From: Quadrisphaera sp. RL12-1S
GTDB lineage: Bacteria > Actinomycetota > Actinomycetes > Actinomycetales > Quadrisphaeraceae
Direction of reading: 5' to 3'
NCBI RefSeq assembly: GCF_014270065.1
Contig: NZ_JACNME010000009.1
Span: 62,001-126,000, forward strand
Length of the DNA: 64,000 nucleotides
The notes beneath the pieces are model-generated. The model made no database searches, was not told the origin of the DNA, and was given only the letters and a program-made list of their open reading frames with translations. A program made the translations under genes and the position numbers. Within the stretch, counting starts at the first letter, position 1. Every line of letters begins with the position of its first letter. Below, piece after piece: positions 33,101 through 42,633 of the stretch.

Positions 33101-33236
33101 GCCAGTGGCCGGACAGGTCGAGCTCGGGCGCGTCCGAGCGCAGCGCGGCGCGGGCGGGCAGCACCCCCTGGGACGGGTCGTGCTGCTCGAACCAGTGGGG
33201 GCGCGTCGTGGCACGCACGTCGCTGTCAGCGCTCAC
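30159..33236 (-). CDS. lacZ: Beta-galactosidase, GH2 (LacZ type)
   Basis: 1025 residues, matching E. coli LacZ. Domains in order: GH2 sugar-binding jelly roll (VPGHWQLAPQNADGRYGRPAY, PFPVDPPFVPDENPTGDHR), immunoglobulin-like domain, TIM barrel, and the Bgal small-chain domain (PGEVYPDTGLAARVGRF). The acid/base Glu is in MWSLGNESGVG (around 438) and the nucleophile Glu in VQCEYVHAMGLG (around 529). RGVNRHEVSADRGRS is also typical. No signal peptide, so cytoplasmic. The GTG at 33236 is the first start compatible with the N-terminal motif. It is a single gene preceded by the groEL terminator. Confidence 0.95.
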   Translation of the reverse strand: MSADSDVRATTRPHWFEQHDPSQGVLPARAALRSDAPELDLSGHWRFRWSPRADVEESFAEPGFDDSSWDLLAVPGHWQLAPQNADGRYGRPAYTNVQYPFPVDPPFVPDENPTGDHRVVVVVPDDLAAVVAAGGRAVLRFEGVDSAFRVWVDGSEVGRSVGSRLVSEFDVTDHLPSEGEEVVVAVRVHQWSSGSYLEDQDMWWLSGIFRDVRLLGRPAGGVDDVHVHAGYDHAAGTGSLRVEVTTAGGAAARVLVPELGLDLAPGEAAVVPVDPWSAESPRLYDAEVATATERVRLRIGFRTVAIVPSDTGDWDVFTVNGARTLLRGVNRHEVSADRGRSTTPAEDLADVLLMKRHGVNAVRTSHYPPHPRFLDLCDEHGLWVVDECDLETHGFWFTGWRRNPSDDPAWEAPMVDRMVRTVHRDKNHASVVMWSLGNESGVGRNLTAMARAAREVGTGLPLHYEHDWGYHDVDVYSRMYASHAEVERIARGAEAHLGSDEAMEQDGQTAGPRDDAADARRRRLPFVQCEYVHAMGLGPGGVAEYQDLFESSDRVLGGFVWEWIDHGLRQVVDGRERWAYGGDFGEVVHDGNFVADGLVFPDRTPSPGLLDVATAYAPVKVVPAAGAPAGAPAVTVTNRYDVRDLSGVSLRWVREDDGQEVASGELATPDLAPWASADVALPPAALVPARAGAAERWVTVTATSRADEPWAAAGHVLGSGQVALDAPPAPSPSPAGGAAPVRRGADVLLGGAAFEARTGALHRLGGLPVGGLRLDLWRAPTDNDEGENGKIADAWREAKLHQLTHQVRDVRVEDGSLVVVTRVAPPLHDHGVLATFRWTALEPDPAGGAAVRLDVHVQPQGEQSLPWPRLGVRLHLPRALDRVAWFGRGPGEVYPDTGLAARVGRFSASVAELQTPYVMPQENGHRADARWLELTGGEPAGSPRTPGLRVEGSPTTGFTARRWTTEQLAAARHHAALVPGPDLVVTLDAALHGTGTASCGPAVLPQYVLHPAERTFSLTLRELPA

Positions 33237-33265
33237 GGCCCAACTCTGCCGGACCCCGGGGACGA

Positions 33266-33303
33266 CGAAGGGCGGCACCCCCGGCGAGGGGTGCCGCCCT
33301 TCG
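33266..33303 (-). terminator. Terminator hairpin after groEL
   Basis: A perfect 16-base inverted repeat (33266-33281 and 33288-33303; arm core GAAGGGCGGCACCCC) with the 6-base loop CGGCGA. It lies 40 bases after the groEL stop and 30 bases before the lacZ start, both on the minus strand. There is no clear T-run, which is common for high-GC actinobacterial terminators. Confidence 0.8.
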
Positions 33304-33342
33304 GGCTTCAGCCGGTCTGGCCGAGCTGCCTGGGCTCCTGGA

Positions 33343-35001
<1,659 letters not shown>

Positions 35002-35132
35002 TCAGGCGGTTCGGGTGGTGCTGCCGACCGGCCGGGCGCCCGCGACGGACGCCGCCGTCCCGCCGGGCCTGCACCCGGGGGCCTGCGGCTCGCCCAGCAC
35101 GGCCGGGGAGCGCTGGGCTCCCAGGTCCTGTG

Positions 35133-35159
35133 CTGGCACTCGGGGTCACCGAGTGCCAG
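35133..35159. promoter_or_regulatory. CIRCE operator (upstream copy)
   Basis: CTGGCACTC-N9-GAGTGCCAG: a perfect 9-base inverted repeat with the 9-base spacer of the HrcA operator (TTAGCACTC-N9-GAGTGCTAA), about 160 bases before groEL. Of the two CIRCE copies this one lies nearer the gene. It deviates from consensus only in the outer bases. HrcA binding would repress groEL until heat shock. Confidence 0.88.
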
Positions 35160-35167
35160 GTACCAGA

Positions 35168-35194
35168 TTGGCACTCTCACCCGCCGAGTGCAAA
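35168..35194. promoter_or_regulatory. CIRCE operator (distal copy)
   Basis: TTGGCACTC-N9-GAGTGCAAA, again with the exact 9-base spacer, centred 35 bases from the first copy, so the two faces are offset by a little over three helical turns. Two adjacent sites suggest cooperative HrcA repression of groEL. The groEL promoter should lie between or within them; no clear -10 could be picked out. Confidence 0.9.
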
Positions 35195-35226
35195 CACGCC
35201 CTCCCGTCGGGCGCACCCCGGACGCG

Positions 35227-35264
35227 CCGACGGCGCCGCCCCCCGCGGGGGACGGCGCCGTCGG
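35227..35264 (-). terminator. Terminator hairpin after the cold-shock gene
   Basis: Perfect 12-base arms CCGACGGCGCCG (35227-35238) and CGGCGCCGTCGG (35253-35264), with a C-rich/G-rich loop that can extend the stem. It starts ten bases after the stop of the cold-shock gene and separates it from the CIRCE/groEL promoter. Confidence 0.78.
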
Positions 35265-35273
35265 ACCAGGGGA

Positions 35274-35480
35274 TCAGGCGCCAGCGAGGCGGACGGCCTC
35301 CGCCTGCGGGCCCTTCTGACCGGTGCCGACCTCGAACTCGACGGCCTGCCCCTCCTCGAGGGAGCGGTAGCCGTCCATCTGGATGGCGGACCAGTGGACG
35401 AAGACGTCCGGGCCACCGTCGACGGTGATGAACCCGTACCCCTTCTCAGCGTTGAACCACTTCACGGTTCCGAGTGCCAT
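35274..35480 (-). CDS. Cold-shock protein, CspA family
   Basis: 68 residues: a single cold-shock domain with RNP1 as KGYGFITV and RNP2 as VFVHWSAI, and start [14 protein letters not shown]. Binds single-stranded RNA and DNA and relaxes RNA secondary structure; in the cytoplasm. AGGAG lies at good distance before the ATG. The upstream gap of 380 bases probably contains a long 5' leader, as is usual for csp genes. Compare the three-domain relative at 49772-50623. Confidence 0.95.
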   Translation of the reverse strand: MALGTVKWFNAEKGYGFITVDGGPDVFVHWSAIQMDGYRSLEEGQAVEFEVGTGQKGPQAEAVRLAGA

Positions 35481-35860
35481 GGTGCGTGCTCCTGCAGCGG
35501 TGCGGTGGTCGAGGAGGGGCAGTGCGCCCGACCCCGGGTCTGGAGTCCGTGGGACCTCGCGGCCCCCCGTGCGGCCCCCCTGGCGTGCGTGCTGGAGGAG
35601 TCCTGTCGCCACTTGAACTGATCGACCGAGCCGCAGGGTAGCGGCCCGCGAGCCCGCTGGGCGAGGTCCACGAGCAGGTCAGCGGCGTGCCGGCGGCCTC
35701 CGGGCCGCGCCGCCGCCGCGTCCGCGGGCGGCGCGCGGCGCCCACCACCCCGCGCGACCTGCGGCAGACGGATCTCGGGGCCGCCGCCGGTGGGGCTCCG
35801 CAGGGCCTGCCCCCCGTCCGAGGCGCTGTCCCACCCGCGGAGGACGGGCGGGGGCGCGGG
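35481..35860 (-). other. Non-coding gap, likely csp promoter and leader
   Basis: No gene is supported in these 380 bases. The minus strand leads into the cold-shock gene and contains a possible -10 (TACCCT near 35636-35641) with no convincing -35. If used, the leader would be about 150 bases, in keeping with known csp mRNAs. The left-over part nearest the LytR_C gene is very GC-rich with imperfect inverted repeats (around 35695-35745) that may form a terminator for that gene's upstream transcript, but nothing definite is seen. Confidence 0.4.
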
Positions 35861-36463
35861 TCAGCGCAGGAGGACCGTCAGCGACCCGGCCTGCGCCGAC
35901 GGGTCCAGGGCCGCGGTGGCGCCGATCGCGGCCGCGAGCGCCTTCGCGGAGCCCTCGAGCTGCGCGCTGGGGTACAGCACGGTGGTGGCCGCGTGGGCGG
36001 AGCGCTGGGCGGCGCTGGCGTTGCCGGTGCTGGCGACCTGCCAGCCCTGGGCCCGCACCTTCGCCGCCTCCTTCGCGGCGAGGCCCGAGGTGGAGGTGCC
36101 GTTGAGGACGACGACGGGGGCCTTCGCGCCCGCGGAGGCCGAGGAGCTCGCGCTCGGCGACCCGGCCGGGGACGCCGCGGGAGCGGAGGCGGCGCCCGCG
36201 CCGGCGGAGGGGTCCTGGGCGGCGGCGGACGGCTCGGTCCCGGCTGCTGCCGCGGCCGCGCCGGCGCCGGACGCGGAGGCGGGGTTGCCGAGGGTGCTGT
36301 AGGCGACGACGCCGACGCCGACCGAGGCCGCCACGACGAGCGCCACGACCACGGGCGCGAGGACGCCGCCGGGGCGCGCGGGCGCGGCGCGGTGAGCGCC
36401 GCGGCGGCCGTCGCGCGGCGGGGTGACGGCGTCGAAGTCGTCACGCGGGTACGGCGAGCTCAC
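35861..36463 (-). CDS. LytR_C-domain membrane protein
   Basis: 200 residues: a cytoplasmic tail, one membrane helix ([21 protein letters not shown]), a long Ala/Ser/Gly/Pro linker and a C-terminal LytR_C domain ([33 protein letters not shown], ending SLTVLLR). This domain occurs at the end of LytR-CpsA-Psr wall-polymer ligases and in stand-alone actinobacterial proteins of unknown role near the cell wall. TACCGT (36475-36470) six bases before the GTG start suggests a leaderless transcript. The DUF3263 gene lies just upstream on the same strand. Confidence 0.85.
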   Translation of the reverse strand: MSSPYPRDDFDAVTPPRDGRRGAHRAAPARPGGVLAPVVVALVVAASVGVGVVAYSTLGNPASASGAGAAAAAAGTEPSAAAQDPSAGAGAASAPAASPAGSPSASSSASAGAKAPVVVLNGTSTSGLAAKEAAKVRAQGWQVASTGNASAAQRSAHAATTVLYPSAQLEGSAKALAAAIGATAALDPSAQAGSLTVLLR

Positions 36464-36523
36464 GCGTCGACGGTACGTGCTCGGGGGGCGCTGCGAGGGT
36501 GGAACGCGCTGACGCGCGGCGCG

Positions 36524-36784
36524 TCAGGGGCCGGGCTCGGGCTGGGGGTCGACGTCGAGGTCGCGCCCCGCGGTGCGCTGCGCGCGCAGCCGCCGCAGCC
36601 GTCCGACGAGCACCGGGTCGACGGCGAGGGCGTCCGGGTCGTCCAGGAGGGCGTTGAGGCGCTGGTAGTAGCGGGTGGCCGACATGTCCAGCTCGTCGCG
36701 GACCGCCTGCTCCTTCTCGCCGCGGCGGCGGAAGGTGCGCCGCTCCAGGGCCAGCACCTCCAGGTCCCGCTGCGACAGCGCCAC
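36524..36784 (-). CDS. DUF3263 domain protein
   Basis: 86 residues: [20 protein letters not shown], then the helix-turn-helix-like [29 protein letters not shown], then a basic C-terminal helix and an acidic tail. DUF3263 proteins are small, conserved in actinobacteria and commonly encoded next to LytR_C genes, as here. The helical pattern and the [10 protein letters not shown] stretch resemble a DNA-binding HTH, but no function is established. GTG at 36784 is the first start fitting the domain. Confidence 0.85.
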   Translation of the reverse strand: MALSQRDLEVLALERRTFRRRGEKEQAVRDELDMSATRYYQRLNALLDDPDALAVDPVLVGRLRRLRAQRTAGRDLDVDPQPEPGP

Positions 36785-36829
36785 CGCCCCACCCTGGCAG
36801 AGGCGCGCCCGGCAGGGCAGCGTGGGAGC

Positions 36830-37516
36830 GTGCCCGCTCCCCTCCCGCCGTCCCCGCTCGCCGCCGTCCACCCCAGCTGGGCCGCCGCCCTGGCGCCCGT
36901 CGAGGAGGAGCTGGCCCGCCTGGGGGCCGAGCTCGCCGCGCGCCGCGCGGGCGGCGAGGAGGTGCTGCCGGCGCCCGAGCACGTGCTGCGCGCCTTCGAG
37001 CAGCCGCTGGAGGCGGTGCGGGTGCTGCTGCTCGGACAGGACCCCTACCCGCGCCCCGGGCACGCGGTCGGGCTCGCGTTCTCCGTGGCACCGCACGTGC
37101 GGCCGCTGCCCCCGACGCTGCGCAACCTGCTCAAGGAGCTGGTGGCCGACACGGGGCTGCCCTCCCCCAGCACGGGGGACCTCTCGCCGTGGGCGGAGCG
37201 GGGCGTGCTGCTGCTCAACCGGGTGCTCACCGTGCGCGCGGGGGACTCCGGCTCCCACCGGCGCCTCGGCTGGGAGCGCGTCACCGACGCCGCCGTGCGC
37301 GCCCTCGCCACCCGGGGCGGTCCGCTGGTGTCGGTGCTGTGGGGGCGGGACGCGCAGACCGCCGCGCCGCTGCTCGCCGGGACCGCCGTCATCAGCGGGG
37401 TCCATCCGAGCCCGCTGTCGGCCTCACGGGGGTTCCACGGCTCCCGCCCCTTCACCGCCGTGGACGACGCCCTGCGGGCGCAGGGCGCCGACCCGGTGGA
37501 CTGGTCGCTGCCCTGA
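36830..37516 (+). CDS. ung: Uracil-DNA glycosylase, family 1
   Basis: 228 residues. Removes uracil from DNA in base-excision repair. Catalytic motif [17 protein letters not shown] with Asp71, uracil-binding region [12 protein letters not shown], and the DNA-intercalation loop [17 protein letters not shown]. The GTG at 36830 is the first in-frame start giving the usual length; the ribosome site is poor (GGGAG only two bases away, or AGGG ten bases away). Divergent from DUF3263 with a 45-base gap. Confidence 0.95.
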   Translation: MPAPLPPSPLAAVHPSWAAALAPVEEELARLGAELAARRAGGEEVLPAPEHVLRAFEQPLEAVRVLLLGQDPYPRPGHAVGLAFSVAPHVRPLPPTLRNLLKELVADTGLPSPSTGDLSPWAERGVLLLNRVLTVRAGDSGSHRRLGWERVTDAAVRALATRGGPLVSVLWGRDAQTAAPLLAGTAVISGVHPSPLSASRGFHGSRPFTAVDDALRAQGADPVDWSLP

Positions 37517-37555
37517 GCAACGAGTTCCTGGGCGAGGGGCGCTAGCGTGCGCCGC

Positions 37556-38374
37556 GTGGACGCTGCACCGCTGCGCACGTACCGGCGGTACGTCGCCGTC
37601 GGAGACTCCTTCAGCGAGGGCATCGACGACCCCGACCCCCGCACCCCGGGCCGGCACCGCGGGTGGGCCGACCGCCTCGCCGAGCTCCTCGACGACGACG
37701 CGCGCGCCGCGGGCCGGTCGCTGGAGTACGCCAACCTGGCCGTGCGCGGCAAGCGGATGCGCGAGGTCCTCGACGAGCAGCTGCCGCGCGCGCTGGCGCT
37801 GGCCCCGGACCTGCTGAGCATCAGCGCCGGCGGCAACGACATCCTGCGGCCCAGCGTGGACGTGGACGCCCTCGCGACCTCCCTCGACGACGCAGTGGGG
37901 ACGGCCCGCACCGCCGGCGCCCAGGTCCTGCTGTGCGCGGGCTTCGACCCGGTGGGCCTGCCGGTGGTGCGGATGACCCGCGGGCGCGTAGCCACCTTCA
38001 ACCTCCACGTGTGGCGCATCGCCCAGCGCTGGGACGCCCTGGTGCTGGACCTGTGGTCGATGCGGGCCCTGTACGACCTGCGGCTGTGGGCGCCCGACCG
38101 GATCCACCTGGCCCCCCAGGGCCACGAGCGGGTGGCCCTGCTCGCCGCGGCGACGGTGCGCGGCCTGCACGGCGGGGAGCTCGGCGAGGCCGAGCGGCTG
38201 TGGTCCACCCCACTGCCCCCGCAGCCCTCTCCGACCCGCCTGGCGCGCGCCGGGCAGGACGCCGCCTGGGCGCGCACCCACCTGGCGCCGTGGGTGCGGC
38301 GGCGGCTGGAGGGCCGCTCCAGCGGGGACGGCCTGACCGCCAAGCGGCCGGACCCCCTGCCCCTCGACCGCTGA
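37556..38374 (+). CDS. SGNH/GDSL-family hydrolase
   Basis: 272 residues. Block I VAVGDSFSEGIDDPDP with nucleophile Ser18, block II Gly in NLAVRGKRMREV, block III ISAGGNDIL, and block V DRIHLAPQGHERVA with the Asp-x-x-His pair, so the catalytic set is complete. No signal peptide; a cytoplasmic esterase or lipase of unknown substrate. TAGCGT (37543-37548) lies seven bases before GTG 37556, suggesting a leaderless start there rather than at the in-frame GTG nine bases upstream. Confidence 0.9.
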   Translation: MDAAPLRTYRRYVAVGDSFSEGIDDPDPRTPGRHRGWADRLAELLDDDARAAGRSLEYANLAVRGKRMREVLDEQLPRALALAPDLLSISAGGNDILRPSVDVDALATSLDDAVGTARTAGAQVLLCAGFDPVGLPVVRMTRGRVATFNLHVWRIAQRWDALVLDLWSMRALYDLRLWAPDRIHLAPQGHERVALLAAATVRGLHGGELGEAERLWSTPLPPQPSPTRLARAGQDAAWARTHLAPWVRRRLEGRSSGDGLTAKRPDPLPLDR

Positions 38375-38462
38375 GGCCGGCGCGCGGGTCGAGCACGACA
38401 CGACGCTCCGACAGACCGCGAAAGCTCCTCTCCGAGGCCCCTCGCGTGCCACCATCGGCTGC

Positions 38463-40628
38463 ATGAGGACGGACCGGCCGCAGCGGCTCACCGGCGCCGC
38501 CGGGGGCGCGACGGCCGTGGTGCCCGAGGTCCCCGAGGGCAGCTACCTGAGCTCCACCTCCCCCGCGGGCATCCCGCACGGCGCCCTCAGCGGCCCCGTC
38601 GACACCTCCGCCCTGACCGACGCCCCGGAGCGGCGCAGGTCCGAGCGGCGGCGCTGGGCGACCGGGCCCGACGAGGCACCGGCGGACGCCGTGCCGGCGC
38701 AGCCCCGGCCCAGCGCCCGGCGGACCCCGGTCCCCGACCTCGACGACCTGCCGGTGCGCCCGCGCTCCGGCGGCCGGGCGCTGTCGTCCCCGGTCGTGCT
38801 GCCGCCCTCCGGTCCCGCCGCCCCGGCCGCGCTCGCGCACGAGGCCGCTCCGCCGGTCTCCCGCCCGCAGCGGCCGGCTCCCCGGCCCGAGGCCCCCGAG
38901 CGGGCCATCCACCTGCTCGGCCTGGCGCAGGACCACGCCGAGCGCGTCCGCGCCGCCGCCGAGGCCGACGCCGCCGCCCTGCGCCGCGCCACGGCCGCCG
39001 AAGCGGCCCGCGCCCGTCAGGAGTTCGAGCGCGAGGCCCTGGCCCTGGTGGCCCGCGCCCGCGAAGAGGCCGCCGCGGTGCGCGCCGAGGCCGAGCGCCG
39101 CACCCGGGACCTGCCGCAGCAGGCCCGGCGCGAGGCGGAGGAGCTCACCGACGCCGCCCGCCGCGACGCCGACGCGGTGCGCGCCGCCGCCGAGGCCCAC
39201 GCCGCGCGGGTGCGCCGGGGAGCCGACGCGGAGTCGCGCCGCACCGTGGAGGAGGCCGAGCTCCGCGCCGTCGAGCTGCGCGAGGAGTCCTCGCGGCTGC
39301 GCCGGGAGGCGTCCGACCTGTCGGCCGCCGTCACCGCCCTGCGCGCCCAGCACGAGGACGCCGCCGCCGAGGTGGCCGCGCTGCGCGGCCGCTCGGCCGC
39401 CGCGATGGCCGAGGCGCACGCCGAGGCCCAGCAGATCGTCGAGGACGCCGCCGAGCAGGCGGCCATGGTGGTCGAGGCGGCTGCGAGCACGGCGGACGCC
39501 ATGGTCACGCAGGCGATGGCCGACAGCGCCGCCGCCGAGGAGCTGGCCCGCACCGCCCACGAGCGCGCCAGCGAGGAGGGCGACCGGCTGCTGGCCGGCA
39601 TGCGCGCCGAGGCCGACCAGCTGATGGCCGCTTCCCGGGAGGCGGCCGCCCGCGAGCGCGCCGAGGCCATCGCCGAGGCCGACACGGTCCGCGAGACCGG
39701 CCACATCGAGGCCCAGCGCGCCACCGCCGAGGCCTACGCCCAGGCCGAGCGCGTGCTGGCCGCCGCCGCCGCGGACGCCGCCGCCGCGCGCCGCGCCGGC
39801 GCCGACGAGCTCGCCCAGGCGCGCCACGAGGCGACCCTCGCCCGGGAGCAGGCCACCGAGGAGGCCCGGCGGGTGCGCCGCGAGGCGCGAGCGCAGGCCG
39901 AGAAGGAGCTCGCGGCCGCCGCCGAGCAGACTGCCTGGACGACGAGCACCGTGGACGCGCTCCTGACCGCCGCGGAGGAGGAGGCCCGCGCCGCCCGCAG
40001 CCGCGGCCACGCCGAGGCGGCCGCGGCCGTGCGGCGCGCCCGGGTCCGTCTGCAGGCGGTCGTGAGCACGGCCAGCCAGCGCGTGCGCACGCGCCTGGGC
40101 GGCCTGGAGCAGGAGGCGGAGCAGCTGCGCCGCAGCGCCGTCGAGGAGCTGGAGTCCGCCCGCGCCGAGGCGGTGCGCCTCGTGCGCACGGCCCGCCAGG
40201 AGGCCGACCAGCTGCTGGCGGCGGCCGGTGCCGCCGAGGGCACGGCGCGCGAGCGCTCGCAGCGCCGCGCGGAGGAGGCCGAGCACGGTGCCCGTGCGCT
40301 GCGAGCCCGGGTGGCCGAGGAGGTGGCCCGCGCGCAGCGCGAGGCGCAGGACGCTCGCCGGGAGGCCCGCGCCGAGGCCGTCCGGCTGGTGCTCGAGGCC
40401 CGCAGCGAGTCCGACCGCGAGCGCGCGGCCGCCGTCGCCCAGCGTGATCGGCTCGCCGCGGAAGTGGCGGAGCTCACCCGTCTGCGGGAGACCGCGGCTG
40501 CGGAGCTGGGACAGCTGTCAGGCATCATCGAGGCGCTCGCCGCACGGGGTCGCGGTGGCGCCGCGGTCCGCCCGGCGGCGCCTGAGGCCTCCTCGACGAG
40601 CGGCCAGCGGGCGTCCCTGCCACGGTGA
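38463..40628 (+). CDS. Long coiled-coil protein (Scy/FilP-like)
   Basis: 721 residues. Residues 1-145 are Pro/Ala-rich and probably disordered; from ERAIHLLGLAQDHAERVRAAA onward nearly 550 residues are continuous Ala/Glu/Arg heptad sequence, broken only briefly, followed by a short flexible tail. No enzyme domain is seen. Streptomycete polarity proteins Scy and FilP, which organise tip growth with DivIVA, have this composition. The next gene, 34 bases on, is a DivIVA-type protein, which supports a cell-shape or polarity scaffold. Similarity may reflect composition alone, so the family link is tentative. Confidence 0.75.
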   Translation: MRTDRPQRLTGAAGGATAVVPEVPEGSYLSSTSPAGIPHGALSGPVDTSALTDAPERRRSERRRWATGPDEAPADAVPAQPRPSARRTPVPDLDDLPVRPRSGGRALSSPVVLPPSGPAAPAALAHEAAPPVSRPQRPAPRPEAPERAIHLLGLAQDHAERVRAAAEADAAALRRATAAEAARARQEFEREALALVARAREEAAAVRAEAERRTRDLPQQARREAEELTDAARRDADAVRAAAEAHAARVRRGADAESRRTVEEAELRAVELREESSRLRREASDLSAAVTALRAQHEDAAAEVAALRGRSAAAMAEAHAEAQQIVEDAAEQAAMVVEAAASTADAMVTQAMADSAAAEELARTAHERASEEGDRLLAGMRAEADQLMAASREAAARERAEAIAEADTVRETGHIEAQRATAEAYAQAERVLAAAAADAAAARRAGADELAQARHEATLAREQATEEARRVRREARAQAEKELAAAAEQTAWTTSTVDALLTAAEEEARAARSRGHAEAAAAVRRARVRLQAVVSTASQRVRTRLGGLEQEAEQLRRSAVEELESARAEAVRLVRTARQEADQLLAAAGAAEGTARERSQRRAEEAEHGARALRARVAEEVARAQREAQDARREARAEAVRLVLEARSESDRERAAAVAQRDRLAAEVAELTRLRETAAAELGQLSGIIEALAARGRGGAAVRPAAPEASSTSGQRASLPR

Positions 40629-40662
40629 GGGCGCCCGTCCCCGGCGACCCCCCGGAGGCACC

Positions 40663-41646
40663 ATGCCCGACACCGGCTCCTTCCGCACCGTCCTGCGCGG
40701 CTACGACCCCGCCCAGGTCGACCAGCACGTCCACCACGTCACCGAGGCGCTCGGCGAGGCGCGCGAGGTGGCCGCCGAGCTCTCGGAGCAGGTGCAGGCG
40801 CTGGAGCACCGCCTGACCGAGCGCGCCGCCGAGGACGCCGCCGAGGTGGTGAGCCCGGAGGCGCTCCAGCCCCGCTACGCCGACCTCGGCGCCCGCGTCG
40901 CGCAGATCCTCGCGCTGTCCGAGGAGGAGGCGTCCGACGTGCTGGCGCGCGCGGAGGCGGAGGCCGAGGCGCTGCGCAGCGAGACCGACGCGCACGCCCG
41001 CCTGGTCCGCAGCGAGGCAGACCGCTACGACGCCGCCGTCCGCGCCGACGCCGACCTGCAGGCGCAGCGGGTGCTGGCCGACGCGCAGCGGCGCGCCGAG
41101 GACGTCGTGGACGCCGCCGAGCGCCACGCCGTGGCGCGCCAGGAGGAGGCCGAGGCCGCCTGGGAGGACGCCCGGGCCCGCGCGGCGCAGGCCGCCGCCG
41201 ACTTCGAGCTGGCGCTCGCGACGCGCCGCCACCGCACCGAGGTCGAGGCCGCCGAGAGGGCTCGCACCCAGGCCGAGGAGCTGGAGCGCGCCGAGCGGCT
41301 GGTGGCCCAGGCCCGCGACCGCGCTGACGCGGTGGACCAGGAGGTGGCGGCGCGCACCGAGGAGCTGCTCACCTCGGCCCGGGAGCAGGCCGCCGCGCTG
41401 GTGGAACAGGCCCGCGAGCAGGCCGACAGGGTCCGCGCGGAGTCGCAGCGCGAGCTGGCCGCGGCCACGGCGCGCCGGGACAGCATCAACGCGCAGCTGG
41501 CCAACGTCCGGCAGATGCTGGCCACGCTCTCGGGCGGCACATCGGCAGCCGCCGGCTCGGTCCCGGTGACCGGGCTCGACGACGCCCAGGAGACGGCGGT
41601 CCTGGACCTGCGCGAGGACGAGCCGCGCTCCGCCCAGCGGGGCTGA
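40663..41646 (+). CDS. DivIVA-domain coiled-coil protein
   Basis: 327 residues. The start FRTVLRGYDPAQVDQHVHHV is the DivIVA-like membrane-curvature module found in actinobacterial proteins (GYD-x-x-Q-VD), followed by some 240 residues of Ala/Glu/Arg coiled coil and a short acidic tail. GGAGG precedes the ATG. It probably polymerises at curved membrane and recruits wall-growth or segregation factors, and forms a pair with the upstream coiled-coil protein. It is shorter than Streptomyces DivIVA and not in the dcw cluster, so it is a paralogue. Confidence 0.85.
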   Translation: MPDTGSFRTVLRGYDPAQVDQHVHHVTEALGEAREVAAELSEQVQALEHRLTERAAEDAAEVVSPEALQPRYADLGARVAQILALSEEEASDVLARAEAEAEALRSETDAHARLVRSEADRYDAAVRADADLQAQRVLADAQRRAEDVVDAAERHAVARQEEAEAAWEDARARAAQAAADFELALATRRHRTEVEAAERARTQAEELERAERLVAQARDRADAVDQEVAARTEELLTSAREQAAALVEQAREQADRVRAESQRELAAATARRDSINAQLANVRQMLATLSGGTSAAAGSVPVTGLDDAQETAVLDLREDEPRSAQRG

Positions 41647-41664
41647 CGCGCCCCGGTCGGCGTC

Positions 41665-42159
41665 TCAGACCGCGCTGAGGCGGTGGTAGGCCCGGGCGTG
41701 GTGCACCAGGGGCGTCCCGCCGGCCACCGCGGTGACCTGCGGCCGCACCAGGAGCAGCACGCTGTCCCCGGCCTCCACGACGTCGTGCACCGGCCCGGCG
41801 AGCCGCGCGACCACGCCGTGCAGCTCCGGCAGGCCGGTCTCGTCGTAGGCCCAGGAGCCGTCGTCGGGGAAGCGGCCGTCGGCGGGGGCGGCGAAGCGGC
41901 GCGCCAGCGCCTCCTGGTGGTCGGCCAGCAGGTGCACCGCCACCCGGCGCTCCGCCAGCAGCGCCTCCAGGCTGGAGGAGGAGCGCGAGACGTTGAAGGA
42001 CAGCAGCGGCGGTGCCACCGAGACGGAGGCCACGGAGATCGCCGTGAAGCCGACGGGCCGCTCGGGGGCGCGGGTGGTGACCACCCAGGCGCTCGAGGCC
42101 ACCGTGCGGAAGGCGCCGGCGAGGTCCACCACGGGCGCGTCGGTGCTGGTGCAGGTCAT
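41665..42159 (-). CDS. Flavin reductase family protein, riboswitch-controlled
   Basis: 164 residues of the flavin_reduct (HpaC/SnaC/DszD) fold: VDLAGAFRTVASSAWVVTT, the flavin-binding GFTAISVASVSVAPPLLSFNVSRSSSSLE, then LAGPVHDVVEAGDSVLLLVRP. Reduces free FMN or FAD with NAD(P)H for a partner monooxygenase. Its ATG sits nine bases after GGAGG, which lies against the closing helix of a SAM-I riboswitch, so translation should fall when SAM is plentiful. The only other S-box in the window controls an operon with two flavin-dependent oxygenase-like proteins at 59970-62626, the obvious consumers of its product. Confidence 0.9.
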   Translation of the reverse strand: MTCTSTDAPVVDLAGAFRTVASSAWVVTTRAPERPVGFTAISVASVSVAPPLLSFNVSRSSSSLEALLAERRVAVHLLADHQEALARRFAAPADGRFPDDGSWAYDETGLPELHGVVARLAGPVHDVVEAGDSVLLLVRPQVTAVAGGTPLVHHARAYHRLSAV

Positions 42160-42170
42160 GAGGGATCTCC

Positions 42171-42266
42171 TCCATCGGTCCTGGCGGGAGCACCTGCCTC
42201 GTCCGCGGGGGACGTGCTGGTTGCTGCGGCGTCGACGAGCCAGGTCTCTCGGCCGCTCTGGATGGG
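42171..42266 (-). promoter_or_regulatory. SAM-I (S-box) riboswitch, flavin reductase leader
   Basis: Minus strand, 5' to 3': closing-helix strand CCATC (42265-42261), CAGAGCGGCCGAGAGACC, GGCTCG, GACGCCGCAGCAACC, a variable hairpin, AGGCAGGTGCT, and the closing strand GATGG (42176-42172) running straight into GGAGG and the start codon. The conserved GAGAGAC, GCAACC and GGTGCT blocks are those of the S-box aptamer. Because the SD overlaps the P1 helix, control is probably translational: SAM binding hides the SD. The aptamer closely resembles the one at 56405-56490. Confidence 0.88.
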
Positions 42267-42336
42267 CGACGTCGATCGTCCCCTGGCGCCCCCGCCGTGT
42301 CAACGCGAGCCCGCCCGGGCTGGCTAGCGTGGCGGC

Positions 42337-42633
42337 GTGCAGCGCGTAGCGGTCGGGATCGCGACCCTCGTCGTCCTGGGGGCCGTCGCCGGCGTCCTCG
42401 GGCTCCTCCTGTCCCCGCGGCGGCGCCGCCCCGCTCCGTCCACGGCGGTGCTGACCGGCGTGGCGCTGGCCTTCGCGGGCGGCTTCGCGGGCTACCTGCT
42501 CGGGCCCAAGGGCGGGGGCGGGGCGTTCCTCACCGGGACCGCCTGGGCGGGGGCCGCCGCGGGCGCCGCGCTCGCCGTGGCGCTGCTGCTCCTCCCGCTG
42601 CGCCGGGGAGGGGCCCGAGATGGCCGCGGCTGA
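42337..42633 (+). CDS. Small membrane protein
   Basis: 98 residues with three hydrophobic segments (IATLVVLGAVAGVLGLLL, VLTGVALAFAGGFAGYLL, WAGAAAGAALAVALLLL) separated by short basic or Gly-rich loops. No family recognised. TAGCGT (42325-42330) six bases before the GTG suggests a leaderless transcript. Its last 14 bases overlap the start of the YeiH-type gene, so the two are co-translated; it may be an accessory subunit. Confidence 0.65.
   Translation: MQRVAVGIATLVVLGAVAGVLGLLLSPRRRRPAPSTAVLTGVALAFAGGFAGYLLGPKGGGGAFLTGTAWAGAAAGAALAVALLLLPLRRGGARDGRG

Noticed and set aside
42171-42266. TPP or cobalamin riboswitch instead of S-box
   Set aside because: No CTGAGA plus ACCTGA thi-box pair and no B12 box; the GAGAGAC, GCAACC and GGTGCT order is that of SAM-I.
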